A DNA stretch of 64,000 nt from Oscillospiraceae bacterium (lineage in GTDB: Bacteria > Bacillota_A > Clostridia > Oscillospirales > Oscillospiraceae): positions 1 through 64,000 of the forward strand of contig JAFTKA010000010.1 in the NCBI GenBank assembly GCA_017456105.1, written 5' to 3'. Shown piece after piece: positions 18,299-26,831 of the stretch (its first letter is position 1; every line of letters starts with the position of its first letter). Under the pieces are notes generated by a model. That model searched no databases. It was not told where the DNA came from and worked only from the letters and a program-made list of their open reading frames with translations. Made by a program: the position numbers and the translations under genes.

Positions 18299-18313
18299 TT
18301 CTCCGATTCTGCC

Positions 18314-18348
18314 ATCAGCCTGCACCCGTCGGTGCAGGCTGATTTTTT
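18314..18348 (+). terminator. rho-independent terminator of the ferredoxin gene
   Basis: A perfect 13-bp stem (ATCAGCCTGCACC arm) with a 4-nt loop is followed by five T residues. Confidence 0.93.
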
Positions 18349-18360
18349 ATTCCGGAGGCT

Positions 18361-19059
18361 ATGATGGAAATCTTACACAACGGCTTTACTTTGGAATTTT
18401 CTGAGGGTGCTTTCCCCTTAAGTACGGATACCATTGCCCTGTCAGGGTTTGTAAATCTTCACAAAAACGACAAGGTGCTGGACTTAGGCTCTGGCTGCGG
18501 AAGCATCGGTCATTTGCTCTGTGCCAGAGATCCCGACTGCCAGATTACCGGCATTGAGCTGGATCGCAAGGCTCACGAGATGGCATTGAAGAACGCAAGT
18601 GCGAACGGGATCAGCTCCCGTTTTCACAGTATATGCTCCGATATGAATCACATCTCCCAGTTTATCGCACCGGGCAGTTTTTCACTCTGTGTGTCCAACC
18701 CTCCCTATTTTTCCGCAGGACCTCAGAGTCAGAAAACGCCCCTTGCCCGGCGAGAGGACTGCTGCACTATGAGCGATCTGTTCCGGGCAGCCGCCTGGGG
18801 CTTAAAATATGGCGGCAGCTTTTATTTGGTGCATCGTCCGGAGCGACTGGCCGAGCTTTGTGCTACAGGCAGTCGGCATCAGCTTGAACCAAAACGGCTG
18901 TGCCTTCTGCATCACCGGTCCGATGGGCCCATCACATTGTTGCTTATGGAATGCCGCAAGGGCGGCAAGCCCGGTCTGATTCTGGAAGAAGAAAGCCTTT
19001 TTGATTCCCGCGGTGAGCCTACGGATTATTACCGCAAACTTTATCACTTAGGAGGTTGA
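18361..19059 (+). CDS. tRNA1(Val) adenine-N6-methyltransferase-like protein (TrmN6/YabB family)
   Basis: This 232-aa methyltransferase has SAM motif VLDLGSGCGSIG and the catalytic N6-adenine signature NPPY (in CVSNPPYFSAG). Family members methylate A37 next to the anticodon of tRNA1(Val) or related tRNAs. It overlaps the rsmI Shine-Dalgarno region and is translationally coupled to it. The same yabB-rsmI pairing is common in Firmicutes. The exact tRNA target here is inferred. Confidence 0.88.
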   Translation: MMEILHNGFTLEFSEGAFPLSTDTIALSGFVNLHKNDKVLDLGSGCGSIGHLLCARDPDCQITGIELDRKAHEMALKNASANGISSRFHSICSDMNHISQFIAPGSFSLCVSNPPYFSAGPQSQKTPLARREDCCTMSDLFRAAAWGLKYGGSFYLVHRPERLAELCATGSRHQLEPKRLCLLHHRSDGPITLLLMECRKGGKPGLILEEESLFDSRGEPTDYYRKLYHLGG

Positions 19060-19061
19060 CC

Positions 19062-19889
19062 ATGCCTGGAATTTTATATCTCGTTCCCACGCCCATCGGT
19101 AACCTCGGGGATATTTCTGCCCGCTGCCGGGAAACCTTGGAACAGGTCGATTTCATCGCCGCCGAGGATACCAGGGTCAGCCTGAAGCTACTGAACCATT
19201 TGGGCATCAAAAAGAGCCTTGTCAGCTATTTTGAGCATAACAAGGCACAAAAGGGTGATTGGATCGTTCAGCGGATCCTGAACGGAGAAAACTGTGCATT
19301 GGTGTCCGATGCAGGCTCTCCTGCCATTTCCGACCCCGGTGAAGATTTGGTAAAACAGTGTGCCGAGGCAGGCATTACGGTTACCGCCATTCCCGGCCCT
19401 TGTGCGGTCATTACCGCACTGAGCATTTCCGGTCAGTCCACCGGCAGATTCTGCTTTGAGGGCTTCTTATCCACCGCCAGGAAAAACCGCAAGGAGCATT
19501 TGGAGTCCCTTGTCAATGAGCAGCGAACGATGGTCTTTTATGAAGCACCCCACAAGCTGCTGGCAACCTTGGAAAGTATGGCTGAGGTTTTCGGTGCAGA
19601 CCGGCCTATCAGCCTGTGCCGGGAGCTGACAAAGCTCCACGAGGAAGTGGTCCGAACCACTTTAGGTGGTGCGATCGCATTATACACCGAACAGCCTCCC
19701 AAGGGAGAGTTTGTACTGGTGGTCGCCGGTGCAGAGCCTGTTACAGAAGCTGCTCCCACGCCGGAAGATGCCGCAATCAAAGTGAATGAGCTGATAGAGG
19801 CCGGCATGAGCCGCAAGGACGCTGTCCGCCAAGTGGCACAGGAATTAAAGCTTCCCAAAAACGTGGTATATGATGCCGCATTAAAATAA
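19062..19889 (+). CDS. rsmI: 16S rRNA (cytidine(1402)-2'-O)-methyltransferase RsmI
   Basis: This 275-aa tetrapyrrole-methylase-fold enzyme 2'-O-methylates C1402. It opens GILYLVPTPIGNLGDIS, followed by AAEDTRVSLKLL and LVSDAGSPAISDPGEDLV, all typical of RsmI. I start it at ATG 19062, which has GGAGG 6 nt upstream, instead of the TTG at 19056. It acts on the same base as RsmH. Confidence 0.96.
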   Translation: MPGILYLVPTPIGNLGDISARCRETLEQVDFIAAEDTRVSLKLLNHLGIKKSLVSYFEHNKAQKGDWIVQRILNGENCALVSDAGSPAISDPGEDLVKQCAEAGITVTAIPGPCAVITALSISGQSTGRFCFEGFLSTARKNRKEHLESLVNEQRTMVFYEAPHKLLATLESMAEVFGADRPISLCRELTKLHEEVVRTTLGGAIALYTEQPPKGEFVLVVAGAEPVTEAAPTPEDAAIKVNELIEAGMSRKDAVRQVAQELKLPKNVVYDAALK

Positions 19890-19919
19890 AAAAGCACCGC
19901 CGATTGGCGGTGCTTTTTT
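19890..19919. terminator. bidirectional terminator between rsmI and rnpB
   Basis: A 12-bp stem AAAAGCACCGCC/GGCGGTGCTTTT with loop GATT has T-runs on both strands, so it serves rsmI (plus) and rnpB (minus). Confidence 0.92.
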
Positions 19920-19924
19920 ATGTC

Positions 19925-20277
19925 GCAACACAGGTCTGTAAGCCGGGTTCTGTCTTGACAGTCATCTATCTAGACCTGCAATTGCTCACAGGTTCCAGCC
20001 ACCTCTTGGGGACGGCCGGGCAAGCCTATTGTCCCACACACGGTGTTGCTCCGGATAGAGTTTACATCGTAAAACCCATGTCTCCATGGGCCGGGTGTGC
20101 TCTTACCACACCTTTTCACCCTTGCATGCCGTCAAGACGGCATGCGGTATATCTCTGTTGCACTTGTCCTGGGGTCACCCCCGGCGGGCATTACCCGTTA
20201 TCCTTGCCCTGCGGAGCCCGGACTTTCCTCACCTGATCCCTTTCGGAAATCAGCCGCGACTGTCCGACCTGGTTGCC
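19925..20277 (-). ncRNA. rnpB: RNase P RNA (bacterial class A-like)
   Basis: On the minus strand the RNA has the universal core GAGGAAAGTCCGGGC near its 5' end, the ACAGAACCCGGCTTACAG element near its 3' end and a closing P1 helix formed by CAACCAGGTC and GACCTGTGTTG. Total length is about 353 nt. It is the catalytic RNA that matures tRNA 5' ends. Exact ends are inferred from P1 pairing and from the promoter at 20283-20311. Confidence 0.96.
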
Positions 20278-20282
20278 GGAAT

Positions 20283-20311
20283 ATTGTAACCCATAGTGGC
20301 GAGATTGTCAA
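20283..20311 (-). promoter_or_regulatory. sigma-A promoter of rnpB
   Basis: Minus strand TTGACA (20306-20311), a 17-nt spacer and TACAAT (20283-20288) place the start about 6 nt later, at the predicted RNA 5' end. Confidence 0.88.
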
Positions 20312-20316
20312 ACATC

Positions 20317-20345
20317 TTGCAAAATCTTTCCATACAGGCTATACT
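20317..20345 (+). promoter_or_regulatory. sigma-A promoter of murD-ispDF-spmAB
   Basis: TTGCAA (20317-20322), a 17-nt spacer and TATACT (20340-20345) lie back to back with the rnpB promoter, with 5 nt between their -35 boxes. Both boxes match those of the mraZ promoter exactly. Confidence 0.8.
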
Positions 20346-20375
20346 ATAGAAAGGAGTGAAAGGTGGTACAAGCCT

Positions 20376-21737
20376 ATGCAATTTGCAGAATATTTTGATT
20401 CATTAAAAGATAAAAAGATCGCCGTTCTGGGTCTTGGTGTCAGCAACCGGCCTTTGGTGCGTTTATTGCTGGACCACGGCTGCACCGTTTTGGGCTGTGA
20501 TAAGACGCCCCGGGAAAAGCTGGACGCCGAAGTCCTGGAGCTGGAGCAGCAGGGCTGCGTGCTTCATGTGGGCGATACATATCTTGATAATTTGACCGCG
20601 GATTTGGTCTTCCGCACCCCCGGTCTGCACCCGGCGAATCCTGCACTGGAAGCTTTGCGGGCAAAGGGTGCTGAGATCACCAGCGAGATGGAGATCTTCT
20701 TCCGGCTTTGTCCGTGTACCATTTTGGCAGTTACCGGCTCTGACGGCAAGACAACCACCACAACGCTCATCTCCGAAATGCTGAAAACCGAGGGTAACAC
20801 CGTCTGGCTGGGCGGTAACATTGGCACACCCCTTCTGAGTCTTGTTCCGCAAATGCGAAAATCCGACTACGCCGTTGTGGAACTCAGCTCCTTCCAGCTG
20901 ATGGATATGGAGCACAGTCCCCACATTGCGGTAATCACCAATCTTGCCCCAAACCATTTGGACGTCCATAAGGATATGGACGAATATGTGGAGGCCAAGA
21001 AAACCATCTACCGCTATCAAACAATGGAGGATATTCTCATTGTCAATGGGGATAATGCTCTTACCGCACCCCTGCTGGGTCCCGGAAAGACCCGGTATTT
21101 TTCCCATAGCGGTGATGTCCACAAGGGCACATATTTAGAGGGCGACATCATCTATCGGGACGGCAAACCGATCCTGAGCAAAAAGGACATTGCCATTCCC
21201 GGTGAGCACAACGTAGAAAATTACATGGCTGCCATTTTGGCAGTGGAGGGCCTTGTAAAGGACGAGACTATCTGCCAGGTTGCCAAAACCTTTGGCGGTG
21301 TTGAGCATCGGATCGAGCTGGTACGGGTAAAAGACGGTGTCAAGTTCTATAATGACTCCATTGCCTCCTCCCCCAGCCGCACCATGGCAGGTCTGCATAG
21401 CTTTGACCAAAAAGTAATCCTGATCGCCGGTGGCTATGACAAGCATATCCCCTTCGATGTCCTTGGCCCTATTGTTTGTGAAAAGGTAAAGACCCTTTAC
21501 TTAAACGGTGCAACGGCTGCTCAGATCCGGCAGGCAGTGGAAACCGCACCGGAGTACAAGCCCGGTTTTCCAAAGATCGTGGATTGCGGCGATTTTACCT
21601 CCGCAGTCAAGACTGCGGCCGCTCAGGCTGAAAAGGGCGACATTGTACTAATGAGCCCTGCCTGTGCCGCCTTTGACCAGTTCAAGAACTTTATGGAACG
21701 GGGTAATTATTTTAAGACCCTGATTAAGGAGCTTTGA
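20376..21737 (+). CDS. murD: UDP-MurNAc-L-Ala:D-Glu ligase MurD
   Basis: This 453-aa Mur ligase adds D-Glu to UDP-MurNAc-L-Ala. The N-terminal dinucleotide-like fold (KIAVLGLGVSNRPLV), P-loop AVTGSDGKTTTTTL, VVELSSFQL, the LAPNHLDVHKDMDEY region and C-terminal GGYDKHIPFD are present. The start is ATG 20376; a longer upstream frame runs through rnpB antisense and is not coding. murD is normally between mraY and ftsW in dcw clusters; here it has moved to head an operon with ispD and ispF. Confidence 0.96.
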   Translation: MQFAEYFDSLKDKKIAVLGLGVSNRPLVRLLLDHGCTVLGCDKTPREKLDAEVLELEQQGCVLHVGDTYLDNLTADLVFRTPGLHPANPALEALRAKGAEITSEMEIFFRLCPCTILAVTGSDGKTTTTTLISEMLKTEGNTVWLGGNIGTPLLSLVPQMRKSDYAVVELSSFQLMDMEHSPHIAVITNLAPNHLDVHKDMDEYVEAKKTIYRYQTMEDILIVNGDNALTAPLLGPGKTRYFSHSGDVHKGTYLEGDIIYRDGKPILSKKDIAIPGEHNVENYMAAILAVEGLVKDETICQVAKTFGGVEHRIELVRVKDGVKFYNDSIASSPSRTMAGLHSFDQKVILIAGGYDKHIPFDVLGPIVCEKVKTLYLNGATAAQIRQAVETAPEYKPGFPKIVDCGDFTSAVKTAAAQAEKGDIVLMSPACAAFDQFKNFMERGNYFKTLIKEL

Positions 21738-21738
21738 T

Positions 21739-22452
21739 ATGAAAATTTCCAAAATAGCCGGGAAATTGATCAAGTGCAAGCCCTGCGGTGCGGTGATCGT
21801 AGCGGCAGGCAGTGCCTCCCGTATGGGTGGCATTGACAAGGTGATGGCACCTCTGAAGGGTGAGCCTATGATCGTGCATACGGTGCGGGCTTTTGAAAAT
21901 TGCGAAGTGATCAAGGAGATCGTCATCGTTACCCGAAAGGACCTGATCAAGCCCATCTCCTCCTTCTGCCAGGATTTCCGCAAGGTAACCTGTGTGGTGG
22001 AAGGCGGTGCTGACCGTCCGGCATCTGTCCGGCGGGGTTTACAGGCATTGAGCAAAAAAGTAAAGCTTGCCGCCATTCAGGACGGTGCAAGGCCCCTCAT
22101 TACCCCCGAGGTGATCGACAGGACTGTCCGGGCGGCCCACAGCTACAGTGCTGCTGCTCCGGCAATTCCCGTAAAGGATACCATCAAGGCCGTCCAGGGT
22201 GGCATCGTTACGAACACCCCCGACAGAAAGGCTCTGTATGCGGTGCAGACTCCCCAGGTGTTTGACATTGACCTTTTGAAGGGTGCTCTGCAAAAGGCCA
22301 AGGAAGACCGGGCAGAGATCACCGACGACTGCTCTGCGGTAGAGCGTATCGGTATGTCTGTCAAAATTGTGGAGGGTGATGAGCGTAATATCAAGATCAC
22401 CACACCCTTTGACCTGAAGCTGGCTGGGCTGCTTTTGGAGGAAACCGAATGA
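21739..22452 (+). CDS. ispD: 2-C-methyl-D-erythritol 4-phosphate cytidylyltransferase IspD
   Basis: This 237-aa enzyme of the MEP isoprenoid route couples CTP to methylerythritol phosphate. The nucleotide-binding [17 protein letters not shown], the [10 protein letters not shown] motif and TPQVFDI are intact. The isoprenoids supply undecaprenyl carriers for wall synthesis, which fits the operon with murD. It lies 1 nt from murD and overlaps ispF by 4 nt. Confidence 0.96.
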   Translation: MKISKIAGKLIKCKPCGAVIVAAGSASRMGGIDKVMAPLKGEPMIVHTVRAFENCEVIKEIVIVTRKDLIKPISSFCQDFRKVTCVVEGGADRPASVRRGLQALSKKVKLAAIQDGARPLITPEVIDRTVRAAHSYSAAAPAIPVKDTIKAVQGGIVTNTPDRKALYAVQTPQVFDIDLLKGALQKAKEDRAEITDDCSAVERIGMSVKIVEGDERNIKITTPFDLKLAGLLLEETE

Positions 22453-22916
22453 GAATTGGACACGGCTACGATGTACACAGATTGGTGCCCGGTCGGGCTT
22501 TGATCCTGGGCGGTGTGAATATCCCCTATGAATTGGGGCTTGACGGACACTCCGATGCGGACGTACTGCTTCACGCGGTTATGGACGCCCTTTTGGGTGC
22601 GGCCGCCCTGGGTGATATCGGCAGACACTTCCCCGATACGGACCCGGCCTATAAAGGTGCTGACTCCGGAAAGCTTCTGGAAGCTGTTGGTGAAAAGATC
22701 AAAGCCGCCGGCTATCAGGTGGGCAACATTGATGTAACCATGATCGCTCAAAAGCCCAAGCTGAAGGACTATATCCCCCAAATGGAAGAAAACATCGCAA
22801 AAGCCTTGGGCATTGATTTGAGCCAAGTCAACGTCAAGGCTACCACAGAGGAGCATTTGGGCTTCACAGGCTCTGGCAGCGGTATGGCCTGCCATGCGGT
22901 TGCCTTAATAGAATAA
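22449..22916 (+). CDS. ispF: 2-C-methyl-D-erythritol 2,4-cyclodiphosphate synthase IspF
   Basis: This 155-aa MEP pathway enzyme has the metal-binding GHGYDVHRL, the [13 protein letters not shown] motif and the C-terminal [20 protein letters not shown]. Length is normal. The ispDF order and 4-nt overlap imply coupled translation. Confidence 0.97.
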   Translation: MRIGHGYDVHRLVPGRALILGGVNIPYELGLDGHSDADVLLHAVMDALLGAAALGDIGRHFPDTDPAYKGADSGKLLEAVGEKIKAAGYQVGNIDVTMIAQKPKLKDYIPQMEENIAKALGIDLSQVNVKATTEEHLGFTGSGSGMACHAVALIE

Positions 22917-22920
22917 TTGT

Positions 22921-22952
22921 TCCCCTCCGGTAATAGGTTTTACCGGAGGGGA
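22921..22952 (+). promoter_or_regulatory. hairpin that pairs the spmA ribosome binding site
   Basis: A perfect 13-bp stem (22921-22933 with 22940-22952, loop of 6 nt) has its 3' arm made of the spmA Shine-Dalgarno GGAGGGG, 5 nt before the ATG. There is only a short T-run afterwards. It could act as a weak terminator after ispF or as a cis block on spmA translation. Confidence 0.7.
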
Positions 22953-22957
22953 TCTTT

Positions 22958-23539
22958 ATGCTTATGAGCTTCATCTTTACCGGCTTTCTAGCGGTATCGC
23001 TGATAGCCGCGATTTTTTTAGGAAACGGTGCGGAATTGGCAGCCGCCATTCCCCAGGGTGCGGCATCGGGGGTCAATCTGGCAGTAACTATGGCAGGCTC
23101 GATCTGCCTTTGGTGCGGTGTGGGAAAGCTGATGGAAAAAGCCGGTCTGACGGGAATCCTCTCAAAGCTCCTTAGACCTATATTAGGCAGGATCTTTCCC
23201 AGTTACCGAAAAGACCCTGCTCTTGCCGGTAGCTTAAGTGCCAATGTCTGTGCCAATTTTTTAGGTCTGGGAAATGCCGCCACCCCTATGGGGATTCAGG
23301 CCGCAATCCGACTGAAAGATCCTAATAAACCCAATATTGCCACGGACGAGCTTTGCAGGCTGATCGTCCTGAACACCGCCTCCATTCAGCTGATCCCGGC
23401 CAATGTGGCCGCCATTCGTACAGGCCTGGGCTGCAGCACACCCTTTGACATTCTTCCCGCTGTTTGGATCACCAGTCTGTGTTCCGCAGGTCTGGGCATT
23501 TTGATGGCGTGGGGATTGGGAAAGGTGTGGCGAAAATGA
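22958..23539 (+). CDS. spmA: spore maturation protein A
   Basis: This 193-aa membrane protein of the nucleoside-recognition (Gate) family has about five helices. The family block VCANFLGLGNAATPMGIQAA is clear. In Bacillus, SpmA and SpmB act together in spore core dehydration. The gene lies behind the SD-pairing hairpin and overlaps spmB by 4 nt (ATGA). Confidence 0.93.
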   Translation: MLMSFIFTGFLAVSLIAAIFLGNGAELAAAIPQGAASGVNLAVTMAGSICLWCGVGKLMEKAGLTGILSKLLRPILGRIFPSYRKDPALAGSLSANVCANFLGLGNAATPMGIQAAIRLKDPNKPNIATDELCRLIVLNTASIQLIPANVAAIRTGLGCSTPFDILPAVWITSLCSAGLGILMAWGLGKVWRK

Positions 23540-24042
23540 CCGATTATATCGTACCCGTTCTCCTGTTGGTCGCTTCCCTGTTGGCCTTGCGGAAGAAAGA
23601 AAATTCCTATGATTTGCTATTGCAGGGCGGTGCAGAGGGATTAAAGCTGCTGCTGACCCTGATCCCTACCCTCATTATGCTGATGACCTCCATCACTATG
23701 CTGCGGGCCTCCGGGGCTATGGAGCAAATCGCCAAATTCTTTGCCCCTGTATTTTCATTCTTTAAGATCCCTCCGGAAACCGCAATGCTGGTGTTGATCC
23801 GACCCATCAGCGGCAGTGCCGCTTTGGCAGTAGGATCGGATATTATGGCTGAGTTTGGTGTAGACTCCACCATCGGACGAACTGCCGCCATTATGCTGGG
23901 TTCAACGGAGACAACCTTCTACACCATCAGCGTTTATTTTGGTGCTGCCGGCATCAAAAAGACTCGCTACACCGTCCTTGCCGCCCTGTTTGCGGACTTC
24001 GTTGGCTTCTTTGTGGCCTCCATTACTGCCCGCTTCCTATGA
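23536..24042 (+). CDS. spmB: spore maturation protein B
   Basis: This 168-aa membrane protein is of the same Gate-domain type as SpmA, with GAEGLKLLLTLIPTLIMLM, RPISGSAALAVGSDIM and MLGSTETTFYT. The start is the ATG overlapping the spmA stop. Together with spmA it suggests that the organism, or its recent ancestor, can form spores, although the pair is also kept by some lineages with no observed spores. Confidence 0.93.
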   Translation: MTDYIVPVLLLVASLLALRKKENSYDLLLQGGAEGLKLLLTLIPTLIMLMTSITMLRASGAMEQIAKFFAPVFSFFKIPPETAMLVLIRPISGSAALAVGSDIMAEFGVDSTIGRTAAIMLGSTETTFYTISVYFGAAGIKKTRYTVLAALFADFVGFFVASITARFL

Positions 24043-24074
24043 AGAAAGCCCGGTGCTCAGCACCGGGCTTTTCA
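24042..24074. terminator. bidirectional terminator between spmB and the CD1247-like gene
   Basis: A 12-bp stem AAAGCCCGGTGC/GCACCGGGCTTT with a 3-nt loop lies between convergent genes, with T-rich flanks on both strands. Confidence 0.88.
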
Positions 24075-24530
24075 TTATTCCTCTTCGTCCTCGTCGTCCA
24101 GAGAGAACTCCAGGGTCTCACCGCAGTTGGGGCAAACCATGCTGCCCTGCTCCAGGGTCTCCTCATCAAAGTCGATGATCTCACCGCAGACGCACTTGAC
24201 TTCGTAGATGGTGGAATCCTCATCACCGTAGTCAAAACCTTCGTCATACTCATCGTCATCATCGAAATCGTAGTCGTTCTCGTCGTCGAAGTCGTCGTAA
24301 TCGTCTTCCTCGTCGAGAATGAAATCCTCAATGGCGTCCAGATCCTCTTCGATCTCGTCCAGCTCGTCAGAGATGGCGATGGTGGTATCCTCCACATCGG
24401 TCAGCTTCTTGGTTACATCACCCAAAAGCTCCACGATGGAAGCGATCATCTTGCCTTCGGCCTTCTCGGTGTCCAGCTCCAGGCCGTCCATTAAACCCTT
24501 CAGATAAGCAGCCTTTTCAGAAATCGTCAT
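24075..24530 (-). CDS. CD1247-like acidic zinc-ribbon protein
   Basis: This 151-aa protein has an N-terminal helical domain (1-70, MTISEKAAYLKGLMDGLELD) found in a clostridial family named for CD1247, then an extreme Asp/Glu tract (about 70-105) and a C-terminal zinc ribbon with CVCG and CPNCG. Function is not known. The basic partner of such an acidic tail could be a ribosomal protein or RNA polymerase subunit, but nothing here shows it. It follows efp by 24 nt, a pairing repeated in other Clostridia. Confidence 0.8.
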   Translation of the reverse strand: MTISEKAAYLKGLMDGLELDTEKAEGKMIASIVELLGDVTKKLTDVEDTTIAISDELDEIEEDLDAIEDFILDEEDDYDDFDDENDYDFDDDDEYDEGFDYGDEDSTIYEVKCVCGEIIDFDEETLEQGSMVCPNCGETLEFSLDDEDEEE

Positions 24531-24554
24531 AAGAATTCTCCTTAATTTGTAAAA

Positions 24555-25118
24555 TTAAGCCTTGGAACGACCCAGGTACTCACCGGTACGGGTGTCGATC
24601 TGGATCTTATCACCCTCGTTGATGAACAGGGGCACCTTCACCTCAGCACCGGTCTCCAGAGTAGCGGGTTTCAGGGTGTTGGTAGCAGTGTTGCCGGCAA
24701 AGCCGGGCTCGGTTGCGGTAACGATCAGGTCGGCAAAGTTGGGAACTTCCACGCCGAAGACGTTGCCCTTATAGCTCATAATGGTGCAGACATCATTTTC
24801 CTTCACAAAGTTGAAGGAATCGTCCAGAGCGGACTTGTCGATGGGAACCAGTTCGTAGGTCTCGCCGTCCATGAAGTAGTACAGATCACCATCGTTGTAG
24901 GAATACTCCATCTTCTTTCTCTCAACGAAAGCGGTGGGGTACTTGGCAGAGGGGTTGAAGCTGGTCTCGGTTACACCGCCGGTGATGACGTTCTTCATCT
25001 TCACACGAACGAAAGCAGCACCCTTACCGGGCTTAACATGCTGGAACTCAACGACCTGCATTACCTTGCCGTCCATATCAAAGGTAACACCATTTCTAAA
25101 TTCACCTGCAGAAATCAT
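24555..25118 (-). CDS. efp: translation elongation factor P
   Basis: This 187-aa protein has three beta-barrel domains and relieves ribosome stalling at proline runs. The tip of domain I reads [10 protein letters not shown], with K32 at the site modified in other bacteria. No epmA or ymfI-type modification gene is in the window. AGGAGG precedes the ATG. Confidence 0.97.
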   Translation of the reverse strand: MISAGEFRNGVTFDMDGKVMQVVEFQHVKPGKGAAFVRVKMKNVITGGVTETSFNPSAKYPTAFVERKKMEYSYNDGDLYYFMDGETYELVPIDKSALDDSFNFVKENDVCTIMSYKGNVFGVEVPNFADLIVTATEPGFAGNTATNTLKPATLETGAEVKVPLFINEGDKIQIDTRTGEYLGRSKA

Positions 25119-25200
25119 TTGTTTATCCTCCTAAAGATTCCCCGTAGGGCATTATTTCCATAGTTTAACACATATATTCTAACTGAAAACCGCACCTTTT

Positions 25201-26277
25201 TCAAGGGGTATTTTCAATTATTATGAGATTTTTGGGGCTCCTGGTAATATTTTCGCTGCCATCGTCCTTGAAAATCAGAACATCTTCGATCCGAACACCG
25301 AATTTGCCCGGCAGATAGATGCCCGGTTCAGCGGAGGAGATCATATTTTTCTCCATGACACGTTCTCCTCCGGGGTTGCAATTGGGGGCTTCGTGAACTT
25401 CCATGCCCAGGCAGTGGCCATAGCCGTGGCCGAAATAATCGCCATAGCCTGCGTCCGCGATCACTTTCCGGGCAGATGCGTCCACTTCCTTACCCAGGAC
25501 ACCTGCCTTGGTTACGGCAATGCCCGCAAGCTGTGCCTGCAGAACGGTATTATAGACCTTTTCCATTTCCTCGGTGGCATAGCCAACGGCCACAGTACGG
25601 GTCATATCGGAGCAATAGCCCCCCAGGATCGCACCAAAATCCATGGTGATGAAATCACCCTCCCGGATCTTCCGATCCCCAGCCACGCCGTGGGGCAGGC
25701 TGGTATTGGGTCCGGAGACTACAATGGGGTCAAAGGACAAGCCTTCCGCACCGTTCTTATACAGGCAGTAGATCAGCTCTGCCTGCAGCTCCTTTTCGGT
25801 CATACCCACCCTGATGCGGGTGATCACCTCAGAGAAGGCCTTGTCGGTAATGGCCTGTGCCTGACGCATACGGTCAAGCTCCCAGTCCTCCTTTACGGCC
25901 CGAAATGCGTGAATTTTGTCATTCATGGGAATGAGCTTTGCTTCCAGCTTCTCTTCATATGCCTTAAACTCCGCAACTGTCAGGTAGTCCTCTTCAAAGC
26001 CTAAGGTCTTGACACCGAAATCCCGGATTGCCTCATTGAGCAGCTTGGCATAGGGGTGCTCCCGATCCACCATCATTACCTCAAAGCCCTGAATGCCATT
26101 CTGAGCGGACTCAATATAGCGGCTGTCAGTAAAGTAACGGCAGCCGGCTTTGGTTACCAGAGCCACACCCTCAGCAATATCAAATTCAGCACAGTAATGG
26201 CGACTATAACGGCTGGTCAGCAGCAGACCGTCCACATCGTCATTCAATAGGGAAAGAAACTTTTCCATATTTTTCAT
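25201..26277 (-). CDS. Xaa-Pro peptidase (M24B, PepP/YqhT type)
   Basis: This 358-aa metallopeptidase cleaves X-Pro bonds. An N-terminal creatinase-like domain (1-125) precedes the pita-bread domain with metal ligands in MDFGAILGGYCSDMTR, HGYGHCLGMEVHE and a late SAEPGIYLPGKFGVRIED. I start at ATG 26277 (AAGGAG upstream, overlapping the yqeG stop). The proline link with EF-P next door is recurrent in Firmicutes. Confidence 0.94.
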   Translation of the reverse strand: MKNMEKFLSLLNDDVDGLLLTSRYSRHYCAEFDIAEGVALVTKAGCRYFTDSRYIESAQNGIQGFEVMMVDREHPYAKLLNEAIRDFGVKTLGFEEDYLTVAEFKAYEEKLEAKLIPMNDKIHAFRAVKEDWELDRMRQAQAITDKAFSEVITRIRVGMTEKELQAELIYCLYKNGAEGLSFDPIVVSGPNTSLPHGVAGDRKIREGDFITMDFGAILGGYCSDMTRTVAVGYATEEMEKVYNTVLQAQLAGIAVTKAGVLGKEVDASARKVIADAGYGDYFGHGYGHCLGMEVHEAPNCNPGGERVMEKNMISSAEPGIYLPGKFGVRIEDVLIFKDDGSENITRSPKNLIIIENTP

Positions 26278-26777
26278 AAGTGGATTCTCCTTTTTCTGGC
26301 AAAGAAAATAAAGGGCAATTCCAGCACGTGCCGTGCTGCCAGCCAAATGGTGTGATTTCTAATGGATTTCACCAAGATGGAACGAACTCCGGCCCGGTTC
26401 GCTCCCAGGACATCTGTGTAGATCTGATCGCCTACCAGTGCCGCATAGTCTTCCTGCACGCCATACTGATACAAGCAGGCCTTGATCCCCTTGGTTCCGG
26501 GCTTTCCTGCATGGGTAATGCAGTCGATGCCGTACTCTTCACAGAATTTCTCCACACGGTCCTTTTTGCTGTTGGAAACCACGCAAAGCTGAATGTCATA
26601 CTCCGAGATCATTTCCAGCCACTGGAGCATTTTCCGGGTCGGTGTGTTTGTGGTGTAAGGGACAATGGTATTGTCAAAATCCATCATCAAAAGGCGAATA
26701 TCCTTCTTATACAAAAACTCCGGGGTCAGGTCAGTCAATTCCCGGGTCCTCATTGTAGGCAACAGCGAAAAACTCAT
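26274..26777 (-). CDS. yqeG: YqeG family HAD phosphatase
   Basis: This 167-aa HAD superfamily protein has catalytic motif I MMDFDNTIVPY, motif II VVSNSKKDR and motif III GDQIYTDVLGAN. Family members (IIIA subclass) are phosphatases with unsettled substrates. It heads the yqeG-pepP-efp-CD1247 run. Confidence 0.9.
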   Translation of the reverse strand: MSFSLLPTMRTRELTDLTPEFLYKKDIRLLMMDFDNTIVPYTTNTPTRKMLQWLEMISEYDIQLCVVSNSKKDRVEKFCEEYGIDCITHAGKPGTKGIKACLYQYGVQEDYAALVGDQIYTDVLGANRAGVRSILVKSIRNHTIWLAARHVLELPFIFFARKRRIHL

Positions 26778-26831
26778 AGGACGCTCCTTGGGGCATAGAA
26801 TATTATAGTATTATAACATGGGAGGCTTGTT

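Noticed and set aside
20097..20375. An N-terminal extension of MurD by 93 codons.
   Set aside because: It reads through the antisense of RNase P RNA and the divergent promoters; the MurD homology begins at ATG 20376.
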